DNA from: Onchocerca lupi
Taxonomy: Eukaryota; Nematoda; Chromadorea; Rhabditida; Onchocercidae
Direction: 5' to 3'
DNA: 64,000 nt
Assembly: GCA_028564675.1 (NCBI GenBank)
Contig: JAOVVO010000014.1
Span: 291,735 to 355,734 of the forward strand
Shown here: in pieces, positions 1 through 11,056 of the stretch
Layout: the number at the start of each line of letters is the position of its first letter
Numbering within the stretch: position 1 is the first letter of the stretch
Notes under the pieces: model-generated
What the model saw: only the letters and a program-made list of their open reading frames with translations
Databases searched by the model: none
Told to the model about the DNA's origin: nothing
Translations under genes and position numbers: made by a program

Positions 1-634
1 TTCGTTTCACTATTCTAATACATTTCTCTGGAAAAATGATGTTTTCGCAACCTTATTTATTCTGTCTTGAGTTCGCCATGCAACTACCATAGTATATTAT
101 AGCTTCTTTATGTATGTATTCAAACATTTAGTTTTGTTTATTCACTGGCTATGCACCGTTCCAGCTATATGCGTTATAACTCTGTTTTAATTCTGATATA
201 TGATTATCATTTTCGAATTCATCGACATTTGATATTACTTCTAATAATTTGAAGTAGCTTCATTTTCCGATCTGATTTTAGAAATTGTTCTTTATTTGCA
301 CCATAAATGGCATTTCTTTTTTTTTTCTTTTTTTTTTTTTTTGGTGCATTTATGTGTTTCTACCATTTTTTTAAACCTAGAAGTTGATTTGACAATAGTT
401 TTGCTTCGAATAAAGTTTTATTTATTTTAAATTTTTAAGCTTATTTGAGAGATTTTAATTATCCTTTTATTTGAGTAAACAATTTTCCTGATTTCTTTTT
501 TTTTTTTTTTTTTAATTTTGTGCTGTCATCATAATCTTCATAGTCATTTCATTAACTAGTCAATAGTAACAGTTGTGTTCGAAATTCAGTTGTTCTTTTT
601 TCAGCTCTTTGTAGAATTTTAGGTTCTTTCTAGC
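1..634. other. AT-rich 5' flank, no gene seen
   Basis: No convincing exon on either strand. It holds two poly-T runs (about 319-342 and 497-513). Two acceptor-like sites, TTTTTTCAG near 595-603 and TTTCTAG just before 634, lie upstream of the Zwilch start; either could be a trans-splice acceptor or the end of a 5'UTR intron. Confidence 0.5.
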
Positions 635-3600
635 ATGTTGCCTGCTATCACTCGAACACAATTATGTTCTAGAAATGGTGCAGCACTGGTAAGCATTGAT
701 TTACATGCAATATATGTTATAACATAAGGTGCTTTAATGTATGATGCATATTTAGGAAAGTGAGCTATAAAAAGGACAGTTGAAAGGAAGATAGCTAAAT
801 TAATAAGGAATTAAAAATCGAATTGCAATGGTAAATAGAAATTTTGCCGTGCAATACTTTCATTCTTTTATGAAATATTTCATTTTTTTTGTTTCACTAC
901 ATTTCCTAAATCTGTATTATTAACGGTAGAATCTCCCATTATACATTTATCATTATTAAGTTTGGAAAGTATCGAGCTCGTCTTTTAAATGCGTCTCAAG
1001 TACCTGTACTCAACAATATATCTTGGATGATAGGAAAAGAGATTGTTATAATCGATCGCCTTTTAGAATCTGATTACGAAGTTTCCTTGGTGAGTTTTTT
1101 TATTCAATGTTACATTAATGTACGTTTTAAAATGTGATTTATGAAATTTCATCGTAATTTTGTTATAGCTTGCATTATATATTTGAACATTTAAATATTG
1201 AAATATGGCGACTAAAATAATTATGTGATAAATAAAGAGGAAAAGTTCTGTTATGCTGTTGAATATCCTATTTTATCGATTTTAATTTTTAAATTTTTTT
1301 AGTGTTCCTTTAACTTTAGATAGAAGCAAGCTGCCGTACCACTTTTTATTTGTAAAACTTCTAGTAAAAATAATATTTTCATATCCATTTGTTCAGCCTA
1401 CAGATGAAGAAAACGAAGATATTTCGTCGAAATTCAAAGATCAGATGCAGGATTATGAAGAGCAAAGTTCTCTAAACAATTCGGAACTTAGTACTTCACC
1501 TTTGAAGTATGAATTTTTAACATTATCAAAATTGCAGGTTTGTTGTTTATTCATCTTTTGATGAAGTTGTAATTTATAAATCTATTTGTGAGAAATTATT
1601 GTTCTTGATTCCATTATTAGTATGTAAATTGTTGAAAATCAAATCTGTCATATTTTCATACATAAAATTTTTTATACTCATAAAATTTATAAGGTTTTTT
1701 GTATAAAATTTACTTCCAGATTGTTAGAACTCAAATAATTTTTAGAGTTTTAGATATTGCTATGTGTAATCCTGAGATATTCAGGATTATATTGTTTCTT
1801 CCATTAATATATTTAACGAATTTGAGGCAAAGAACGGACCAAAGGTTTTGATCGACGAATATTATTATTCTTTTGCAATGAAACATTTCTTTTTCTCTTC
1901 TCTGAAAGCATCAGAAGCTCGATCTCTTGCTGGCACGTATGTTATGTTTGATTGAGAATTATTCATAATATTTAATTCTTGCTTACGTTAATATTTCAAA
2001 CACTCTGAACATTTTAATCAATGAAAAGTATTTAAATTTAGATTTATCACTGATGGAATCCCATTTGATTCGGAAACGATTCCAGATCCAATTATTTGGA
2101 TTTTCTGTGATACGAGTGATTATCTTCACACATGTTTGTTAGGTTTGTGGAAAACAAACAGTGGTATTGCGACATATCATGTTAGAACACTTCGTAAGTC
2201 ATTTCTGGTTTGTTTTTCTTGGTAAATTAAGATAGTTACCACTCTTGAATATGAAAAATTTTCCAGCGCACTTCAGCGTACATCATAATGTATGAAATGA
2301 TAATTAGTCTTAGTGCACTTTGTACTATTCCTCATCAGCTACTGGTCAATATCATTAATGACTTGAGAAAAATAGTGTAAACAGACTTTTTTAGCACAGA
2401 ATCATACAGGTATCTTCAAATTTCTGGAGGATTACATGAAACGCTTCCATAATTCCTATAAAGTGAGTTTGACCTTTATTTTCAGAATTGTAACGGTATA
2501 AATCAGTAACAATATTTTCGGAATCTACGAAGTTAAATTGTTTTTCATCTCGCGAATGACGTTTTCCAACGCTATTATCACAGTCGCTAAAATAATTTCT
2601 ATGTAATCACTGATGTAATTAAACTATCAGCTAATGTTGGGAAAAAGCAGAAATATTTTGGAAAAATTTTATTTCATATCGCTTGAATTTTATGTGGATT
2701 TAGGCTTCTCCAGAAACTACTTATTGTATGTATGATGTTATTCCGAAAACAGTTACAACCGATCGAGACAACCAAAATAGAATCTCTGGATTTGTAGAAT
2801 TCCATGTATTATGGACAATTTCTAATATGAATCGTTGTTTCGATGGAATACTTTCAAAACCTCTTCCATCAGCTTCTGTTGTTGCTGTATGTATTGATCT
2901 TAATATTTGAAAAAATTTTAATAGTAATTATAATTTGATCTTTTTGCTGCCATAATAACGATTTAATACTTTTGGTGAGGGATTTCATGAAATTTTTTAG
3001 ATATTTATAAATCTGTTCGATGCTTTTATAGATTTTTTTCATAGAGAGTAATTTTTATGGGAAAATATTAAGTTGATTTACAGAAGATATCACCAGGTTG
3101 GTTAGATGAACGCTTGCCGCATCTTGGCCTGGCTGCCGAATTGGAATTAGTGCTAGTCCTAGGACGTGCACTGCGAACTGGTAAAATGACTTGGCCAAAA
3201 GTGGATTTTGATCGAATGCAAGAGGATGAGAAGCTTATGAAGTCTGCATTACAATCTCTATTTAATCAAACTTCAACTTTTTCTAGAAGTATGTTGAAAT
3301 GTTTGTGATTTTACAGTATACTTCTCTCAGGCGAAAAATTCGTTAAATTTGATAGAAAACGATAAAACAGGTGGATTAAATTTAGTATTGAAATAGTATT
3401 GAAATTGATCTTTAACTTTGCAAATGAATTAGTTTGGATTGATCAATCGTTGCATTCTGAATTACCTGATGGAAGGATTCATTGTTTTTGTTGTAGATAA
3501 AAATTTGGAAGAAAATGTTGCATTAGATGTACCTAATGACTTCACAGAAGAACTGTGGCTTATATTACACTATTGTCATTCAAATCAGAGTCTTACAAAA

Positions 3601-5961
3601 GCTTTAAAATATGTTTTTGATGCTTTGAAAACAGGATATAAAAATACTTTGGTTAGTTTTTTCTCGCTTTCTTTATATTTTCTTAAAGTTAATTTACATA
3701 AGCAATACATTGGTTACATTTACAAATTGGTTCTAGGTACTTACAAATAATAGATGTACGATGGCGCGTTTATTGCGCGATGCTTGTACCAACGATTTGT
3801 TGCTACCACGTTTAGAGGGTCTTACACCGATACAAATTTATTTGGAAATGGGCCTGGAACGATTGCGAAGAGCTTGCATGGATGAATTTTTAAATAGAGG
3901 TTACTCTTTATACTTTTTATTCTATAAACCCTTGCCCTTATAATTAGTATACAAATACGATTCCTGAATTTTATTAATTTCAATTTTTTCACAGAGTACT
4001 TTGGATCCGTTGCTGAAATTAATGCAGTTTTTGATTTTTGCCCACGGAAAGAACCGCAGGATCAGGCCGATGCAATATTCCTATTTTATAACAGTCTTTT
4101 AGTAGTAAATACATGTAAGCAATATCTTAGGTTGGATCGTCATCACATAAATATTATTGCAAGGTGAGTATATTTTAGTCGAGTAGATATAGCTAATGCT
4201 TCGAAGCTTAAAGCCTTGAATAAAATAGTATAACTGAAAGGTAATCATATGGAATGAACTGCATTAATTATTAATTATATTTAATATTTCATGTCCCAGT
4301 TATTCCTTTCTATGTATAGGCAAGTCCTTGGGCAATACAGAAAGCTGAACATATCTCCCACAACTGATGATATAACCGAGAAAATGATTGAAGAAATGAT
4401 TTTCACACTCAATTCTAAATTATCATTCACGGATATCTTCAAACCTGTGCATGAAAAGTAGATTTTTTAAAATTTTCACCAAATTTTACAAGCAATACTT
4501 CTATTTCTTACCAAAATTTATTACAATTTGATCTCTTAAGAAGTATTTTCAATACCTTACGATCGGATTTAGTGAAAATGAACCCAGAAATATGTTATAT
4601 GTAGCTAACTTCTCAAGACATGTTTTTATTTGGGTAGTAATATAACAAGATATACAATATCAAAAATTTAATAGATTTTAAAGTTACCGTCTAATTTGCA
4701 GCGCATCATTAATTTATTTTAATAAAACCCGTTTTTCAGCAGATTTCCCAAAATTTGGAAGTCGGAAATTACGGTTGAAATGACTAATAAACAAGGCTGG
4801 ATAGCGCGGTGCATGATTTTATGCTCACGTACTGCATGGTTATCTTTTATCAAAAATCCTGAAGATAAAGATACTCCATCTGATAAGCAAAGTCCTAATA
4901 TGGAAAATTGTGTCATAGAGTCCGATAATTCAAAGGTTTTTCTTTTTCAGTAATTTTAACCGCAATGGTAATATTTATTAAAGTTGTTTCCTTAGTTAGT
5001 TTAACTCGTATCTATTCCTCTAGTTCTTGATTCCTTTTTCTTTTGTGAGATTTGTACTGATATCGATGGAATATATACATCTAATCCAAAAATTGTTCCA
5101 AAAGCACATAAGCTTAAGTTTGTTTCTTACGATGAAATGTTGGCGTTATCTGGTGTTAAAATACTGCATAATCGTTCAGTACAGCTTGCAATGAAACACA
5201 ATATTAAAATACAAGTGCCATCTACTTTTAAAAAGGTAGAAGGGACTGTAGTACTGCACGAAAAGGATGTGCTGGAGAGGTATACAATTACTGATTGTAT
5301 ACCTCTCCAGCACATCTTTTTCGAACAACATACTATCCTTTATTGTGCATCGCCTTTTTGGAGTGTTTAGCAATTCTAGACATCAGTATCTTTCATCCAT
5401 TGTTATTCAGACTCGAATCGCTTTTTTTTGTTTGCTGATATAAAATATTCCTTTTCCTCAGATATCGCATTTTTCTTCTTGCTCTGAGGTAATATTGCCA
5501 ACTTTTTCACATTTTCATGAAATTCCTTTTCGTAAATATTTATTAATAACTGTTCTAGTCATATCTTTCTTTCACATATCATTATCAAAAATAAACTGAT
5601 TCTAGTATTAATTGTTTATTTTGGACCTTAGATTAACTAATATAACTATTTAATATTTACTAATTTTACTCATCATAAAATGTTTTAATTATCTTTGGGC
5701 ATCTTGCATTTTATAACAAAGTTTTACTGGCGAGTTCACTTTTGTTTTCCTGAACAAATTTTCACTTTTTCTTTTTTCTTTGTTATTTTCTGCTATTCAA
5801 TCTTTCAGAAAAGGAGAGACCAAACAGTGCTTCAGGATTCCTTATCAGAAAAAATAATATGTTCAAGCGACGAAGAAAAACTGAAACTGGATACAGCTTT
5901 ACGTCATTACGAAATCACTGTCACTACCGGCAGTTTCATTACGCCATTAGGAAAATGTTGA
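635..5961 (+). CDS. ZWILCH: Zwilch homologue (RZZ kinetochore complex)
   Basis: Zwilch forms the Rod-Zw10-Zwilch complex, which sits on outer kinetochores, recruits dynein and supports the spindle checkpoint. Model of 14 exons, all phases agreeing, 684 aa: 635-688, 961-1089, 1397-1537, 1785-1936, 2042-2193, 2395-2462, 2704-2886, 3084-3288, 3497-3651, 3737-3899, 3995-4163, 4320-4457, 4743-4935, 5809-5961. The family call rests on the C-terminal half: an LxGLTPIQIYLEMGLERLRR stretch (exon at 3737) matches the vertebrate segment ending in LLEIGLDKLKK, and KIWKSEITVEM (exon at 4743) matches the KWRVEI region near the Zwilch C-terminus. The length is close to the family (about 590-680). Start: first ATG after a TTTCTAG acceptor-like site; upstream exons are not excluded. 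Introns lack known elements except the last, which carries a bacterial aspartokinase fragment. A polyadenylation-like AATAAA lies near 6104. The N-terminal half is poorly conserved, so the identity comes mainly from residues about 380-620. Confidence 0.75.
5026..5289 (+). pseudogene. lysC: Wolbachia-like aspartokinase (lysC) fragment in Zwilch intron
   Basis: About 78 codons of open bacterial-type coding sequence inside the 4936-5808 intron. Visible family motifs are CEICTDIDGIYTSNPKIVPK (bacterial form: CEIYTDVDGVYTxDPR), then SYDEMLALSGVKILHNRSV and the start of the regulatory region, ending near KKVEGTVV. These cover the end of the catalytic domain and the linker to the ACT domain of aspartate kinase, the first enzyme of the DAP/lysine pathway, which Wolbachia has and animals lack. 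About two residues are missing between LAL and SGVK compared with the usual ALASxGAKIL. There is no start, catalytic N-terminus or ACT domain, so it cannot be functional. The 3' end runs into an inverted duplication. A nuclear Wolbachia insertion (nuwt) is the simplest reading; contamination is unlikely because worm exons flank it on the same contig. Confidence 0.82.
5260..5323. repeat. 28-bp inverted repeat at end of lysC fragment
   Basis: The arm at 5261-5288 and its reverse complement at 5294-5321 are separated by five bases, with one mismatch. Beyond the arms similarity continues weakly (about 20 bp more), as if the end of the bacterial fragment had been copied in inverted orientation and then diverged. 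Read on either strand the arm encodes an EKDVLERYTI-like peptide. Confidence 0.8.
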
Positions 5962-6646
5962 TATCGACACATTATTGTCATTTCGTTTTAAGATACGAAG
6001 AATGATGGAATTTTCTTCTTTGCTCAGTAAAAAGACCGGAAAAAAGGATCATTTCTCTCTATGATGGGGAAAATTCCTTGAATATAGCACTTTAAAACTC
6101 CAGAAATAAAAATCATGAAAAGGATCAGTTTAAGCTGAATCAGTTAAAATAAGAATGATAATATGCTCGAGCGACATTACTTTTTTTTTATTGGCGAATT
6201 GTTTTATCAGTGTTATTTTGTCTCAGCATAATGATGCTGATAGGTTAACAGTGATGAAATAAAAGGCTGTAAAATTCCAAGACGTTGCTTTAATTATTAA
6301 TGAGAAAACTGTTATATACAGTGCTTATATAAATGATTTTGTACTCACTCATTTCTTTACTTCCTATAATCATATCATATTTTATATTATTCTCAAATAA
6401 TTTAATAAAAATTGAAATCAGATTTCATCATTTATTTGGTATTGTTGATTCTGTAGGATATTTTCACATTCTCCAATTTACAGTTTAACCTCACTTTTAT
6501 TTTTTATCAGTTTATTTGCCTAAAAATTTAATTTATATGAAATTGCTAATCTTTTAAACTTAAGTACACTCATGCAAAAATAGCAATTGTGCGATGTAGA
6601 ATTCTACATTATATGGATATCTAAGTTCAAATTATAACTTGTCATT

Positions 6647-7755
6647 ATGTCTGCAGGAGTTATGAAAAGTTGCGACTGGGATGGGCTACATGAGTACGAA
6701 GCACAATTTTTTGGTTTTCTGCCAAAAGGATTTACAGATGTTGGTTAGGATTTAACAAATTTTGTTATTTTGATTGAGGTTTAACTGAGAACTGCTCTAG
6801 CATGAAACCTACGTGAGACTGATGTAATATGTAGTTTTGACTTTGAGACCCAATCTTTCATGTAGTTGTTTAACATGCATTTTTGAAGAAATAATTTACT
6901 AAAATGATGGGTAATCGACAATTTAAAGGCTCCAGAAACTAATCTTGTTCTGAGAATATTATTTTCGTTCTCTGGGTTTATTTTCAGTCTACAATTTAAT
7001 TCTGGAAGAATGGGCAGAAGTTGTTGAGAGAAAAGTAATGCCCGGCTTGCCACTCGATGATGTAAGCGATGAAATGAAACTGCATTTAAAAGTGGACCTT
7101 GTCAATATGATTGGTAAAAACAATATCCTGAATTCGCTCATGAATAAACTAGAGGTCATTTTGCTGGAGATGAAGTAGACTTTGTAGCTTAGTGTTGCTT
7201 ATTATTCAAGTCATTACAAGCTCAGTTAGTGTCCTACAATATCATGAATTCCAATTTTATGCTTGTTTTCTTGATTCTGAAAAGCAAAAATTTTTTCCAA
7301 AAAACAATCCTGTTTTTAAGCAGTAAGTAATTGCTTCATCATGAAATTCCAGGCATACACACTGGAATATGTCTTCCGAATACCTGATGAAGTAACATTA
7401 CCTGAAGACAGGCCGAATGTAGAAATGGATAAAACATGGACCGTAGAAGCCGCTAACAAACGTAGACAAGAACTTGAGCACCATATTATTAAAGTATGTA
7501 CGTTCTCATGATTTAAAACATGAATGACTGTAGAAGAGTTGTGGGACTTTAATTTAAATCATGAGAACGAAACGTGAAGGGAAGATGTTGGCTTCATTTA
7601 ATAACTTTGTATAATCATACCTTTTTTAGTTACGTTTAGCGAACGAATTGTTCGACAAAGAAATCGCAAATAACCTGCAAGCGATACAGTTATGGGAAGC
7701 TGTGCAACAGATCAATGATGGTAGTAATTTTCTGGGTAATGGTTTTTCTAAATAA
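6647..7755 (+). CDS. mis-12: Mis12 homologue (kinetochore MIS12 complex)
   Basis: Mis12 is the core of the four-subunit MIS12 complex that links CENP-C at the inner kinetochore to KNL1 and NDC80. Four exons in consistent phase: 6647-6743, 6988-7154, 7353-7493, 7630-7755, giving 176 aa. The N-terminal EYEAQFFGFLPKGF matches the hallmark YEAQFFGFTPQT of metazoan Mis12, and EYVFRIPDEVTLPEDR at the third exon matches the LxLRIPxNxLLPED segment; between them lies a helical stretch ending in MNKLE. Residues about 115-170 form a coiled-coil-like helix. Shorter than human MIS12 (205 aa), so a small C-terminal exon may be missed. Two in-frame starts exist, 6647 and 6662; a CTGCAG just before the second could be a trans-splice site, so the shorter form is possible. 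It lies 685 bp downstream of Zwilch on the same strand. Confidence 0.85.
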
Positions 7756-10700
7756 TCTGGATGCTGGTTCTGAAATTTCATAATTAACCAAAGCTCGCTG
7801 TATATCTTTTTCTACTGAAAAATCACGATGTTGGATCGTTTTCATTATTAATTTTAAGTATTATGTGTGGTCTTTTTCAAGAGAAAAGCAAAAGTAAATT
7901 TTCCCAATCAATGAAAAACCAGATTTGATAATCTTCTATAATTAAATATGCCAAAAATTCAGAATGCTTAGAAACCACGCATTATGCAAATTAAAATTCG
8001 AGTGCTTTTTGTTGTTTTAAAATTTCTTGTTACTAACTGATTTTAATTAGTAGTTAAGAATGAATCTTATGAAATGAAGAGAAGGAAATACTAGATAATC
8101 TCTTCTATCTGGATCGAGCTTGTAGAACAAAGCAAATCAGTTTTCCTAATTTTTCTAATGAATTAAATTTTTAGACTGTTCCCCTTTTTTTTTTTCTTAA
8201 AACCATATGCTTCTAGAGTTTGCATCTTTGCTGGGAATCTTATTTTTACTCCGATCTTTTATTTTCTTGCCCTCTATTACATGACCGAAACTTTCTGCTT
8301 GTGTAGAATATCCATGCTTATATCCATATACACCCTTCTTTACATTTATTTTGCTCGTCCTTGTTTTGATCCTTATATTCATTTTACTTAGGCAATTCAT
8401 CGAATACTTTTTGTGGATTGGAAGACTGATTCAGCTTCAGTCTGTAGATCATTTTTTTCACATACTCGCTATCTAATTCGTGAGAGTTATTTCCCGTCGT
8501 TTATGACGTTAAAGCTCTTTTTATTATAAAATGAAGTATGAAAATAAAATTATAAATTCGGTCCTTTATACCTTAGTAATATTAAGTTACATGGCTAAAT
8601 CTTGTGATCTTTCAAAATAAATCTCAAGAGAGCATACAGAGTCATTTCTTTATTAAAATTACTGCAAAAAAAAAAAAAAAAAAAAAAGCTATATCAGGCT
8701 GCCATTATAATTTTCTGGATAGAGTAATTGCAGCGACATATTAATTTTTGAGCTAAGTCTATGTAGCTTCCATAAAAGCCTAGATATTAACCAAAAAATG
8801 TGAATCACCTCACGAATGACTAGTAAAATTCAAATAGTCTAAAATCCAACACAATTTGCAATACCATAGATTCGAAGAAGCACATAAGATAACAGCGGTG
8901 TAATGCAAACATGCTATTACATCACTCGCGCTCATCAAGGAATGGTCGAGTTAGCGCTTTTGAAATTAGTTAAATAGTCAGTCTGATTATTAATCAAAAT
9001 AGTGTGAATGATCTTAATAACTGAAGTGCTGAACATAGAAACTGTAAATAACTGGCTTTTATGTATAGCTCTGCTTCACTGCTTATAGTGCGACATCACC
9101 TCGCATGTATAAATTAAAAAGAAACGACAAAAGAGATAAAGCTTCATGAACAAAATATCAACAAGTAGTTCTTTATGATAGTAAGAAAAACTAAGGCCGA
9201 AAATAATTATAGCGTTGTTTGACTCTAATATTTTTAAGAAATGTGGTGCTGGAAGAGACTTTATTCTCTTTTGCATGGCAAAAATTATCATGATTAAATT
9301 TTATGAATCGAGAAAGAGCAAAAATTGGGCGAGATACAGTTACAAATTGGTTACAGACAATTACAAGTAAGAGTTCAAGAAAAGTAATGGAAAAATCTAA
9401 AGATGACCCGAATCTTCATGTTTTAATAGAAGTAATGAGAAATTATAAGATGATTTTGATCTATACTCAGAAAAATATTGTTGAAGAAATAATTCACAGA
9501 ACTTTTCATCCTGTTCTAGAAATAAATGTAACGAAGCCCATAAGTTTTTCTAATAAATTTATGTATATATATATATAAATATAATTCGTAAAATTCCAGC
9601 ATAAAAAACAATGATTGGTCTTAGCTAATCATAAACTATCAGATTTCTTTTAATATGAATTTAAAAGAAATTATAAGGTTAGCACTGGAAAAAGAATCAA
9701 ATGTAAATAATCCTAATTCACCAACGATACGGTTAATTCCCTTTTGTTGTGAAAGGCTTGAAATTTAGATTGAGCTGTGGAAGGAACAGATTTAAATTAA
9801 TTCCTTTATTCAAATTATTAGTAATCAAAGAATATATAATTGGCAGTACAATGGAAAATCAGACCTGTAGTGAAGTAAATTGGATGATTTCGATTGAGTT
9901 TTTAGAGAAGAAAAGGTTGGGAGCTTGGATAGGAGTAACGTAGCTAAGATAGTCCAATCAGAGCGAATGAATAAGGAAAAAAAGTGGTTTTTCTTTTGGA
10001 ATTTAGTGGGGGTATTTTAAATGTTAAGAATTGGGCGTTTTGGGATATAAGACAATTGATAATGAAATAATTTGAAGAAAAGAATTGTTCACAAGAAAAA
10101 AGTGTTACGACAGTTTAACTGAATTCAAGGACGGTTACAGATTTACAAGCACAAGATTAATGGTTTTATAGCTGTAAGCGGAAACGTTTTGATGTGATTG
10201 TAAATTAGATGTAAATTAGCAGGGGGCATAGCAGACAATGAGAAATAATTTTGCAGATGATGACTCATTAAAAAATTTCACAAAAATTTTAATCATTTGA
10301 TTATATAATTTTCCATAATAATTGGTTTTAGTAGAGAATTAATTTCGGTTTTCCCGACACCTATCGCAGGATCATTATGCTTAAGATAAGGTAGCGCGTG
10401 ATCTAATCTACATTCGGCTGCATTCAAAGAAGTGATTCAATGAAACTAACAAAAGGAAAAAAACAAAAACAAATTTGTTAATTTATTCAAATTAATAGAA
10501 ATATAGGTATTCAACCCTTTCCACGATTTTGCGCTAAATCTAAACAATAAAAAATTTTCTAATATGGCGAGTTTCACGAAATATTAGTGTAATACTACTT
10601 CTTCAGAATTACATTGTGAAAGATTGTCTCTCGAACTACATTTTTCTGCCTTCATCGATCTCAAATTAAACAGTTTTAATTTCGAAAACATGTTTTTCAG

Positions 10701-11056
10701 AATACATAAGAAAAGTAGAATTATTCCAAATTTCCTCTTAAACATCACTGTTGAAATTGAATTTATAAAACTAAAGGGAAAAAAAACGAATCATTAATCA
10801 AATATGTTTCATGAATTAGTGCAAATTTTTGATCAAAAATGTCCTGCGGAATGATAACTCGAAAAATATCAGAAAAACAAATAAGATATAAAGTTTGTTT
10901 CAAAAATCTTCAAACCTGGAAAGATTCCATAAAACACGTATTATTACTGAAAAATTCAGATGGTAAGTATGAATTCGTCGTAAGATCGATGTAGTCTGGC
11001 ACGGCTGCAATACTTTGAGAAATGTAATCAATGCAGAAAAGACTATAAAAATCTTA
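7756..11056. other. Gap between Mis12 and Notch genes, unassigned ORFs
   Basis: No gene recognised in 3.3 kb. Coding-like patches: 9303-9578 on + (about 91 codons from an ATG, rich in K/N/I, no known motif) and 8197-8480 on -, where two adjacent open frames of balanced composition differ by one frame (the upstream one includes the string SHELDSEYVKKMIYRLKLNQ). The second may be a small broken gene. A poly-A run lies near 8666-8686. Neither patch has clear splice structure or a family match. Confidence 0.3.

Noticed and set aside
5127..5373. Overlapping open frames on both strands around 5.2 kb
   Set aside because: Caused by the inverted repeat and the bacterial fragment; not separate genes.
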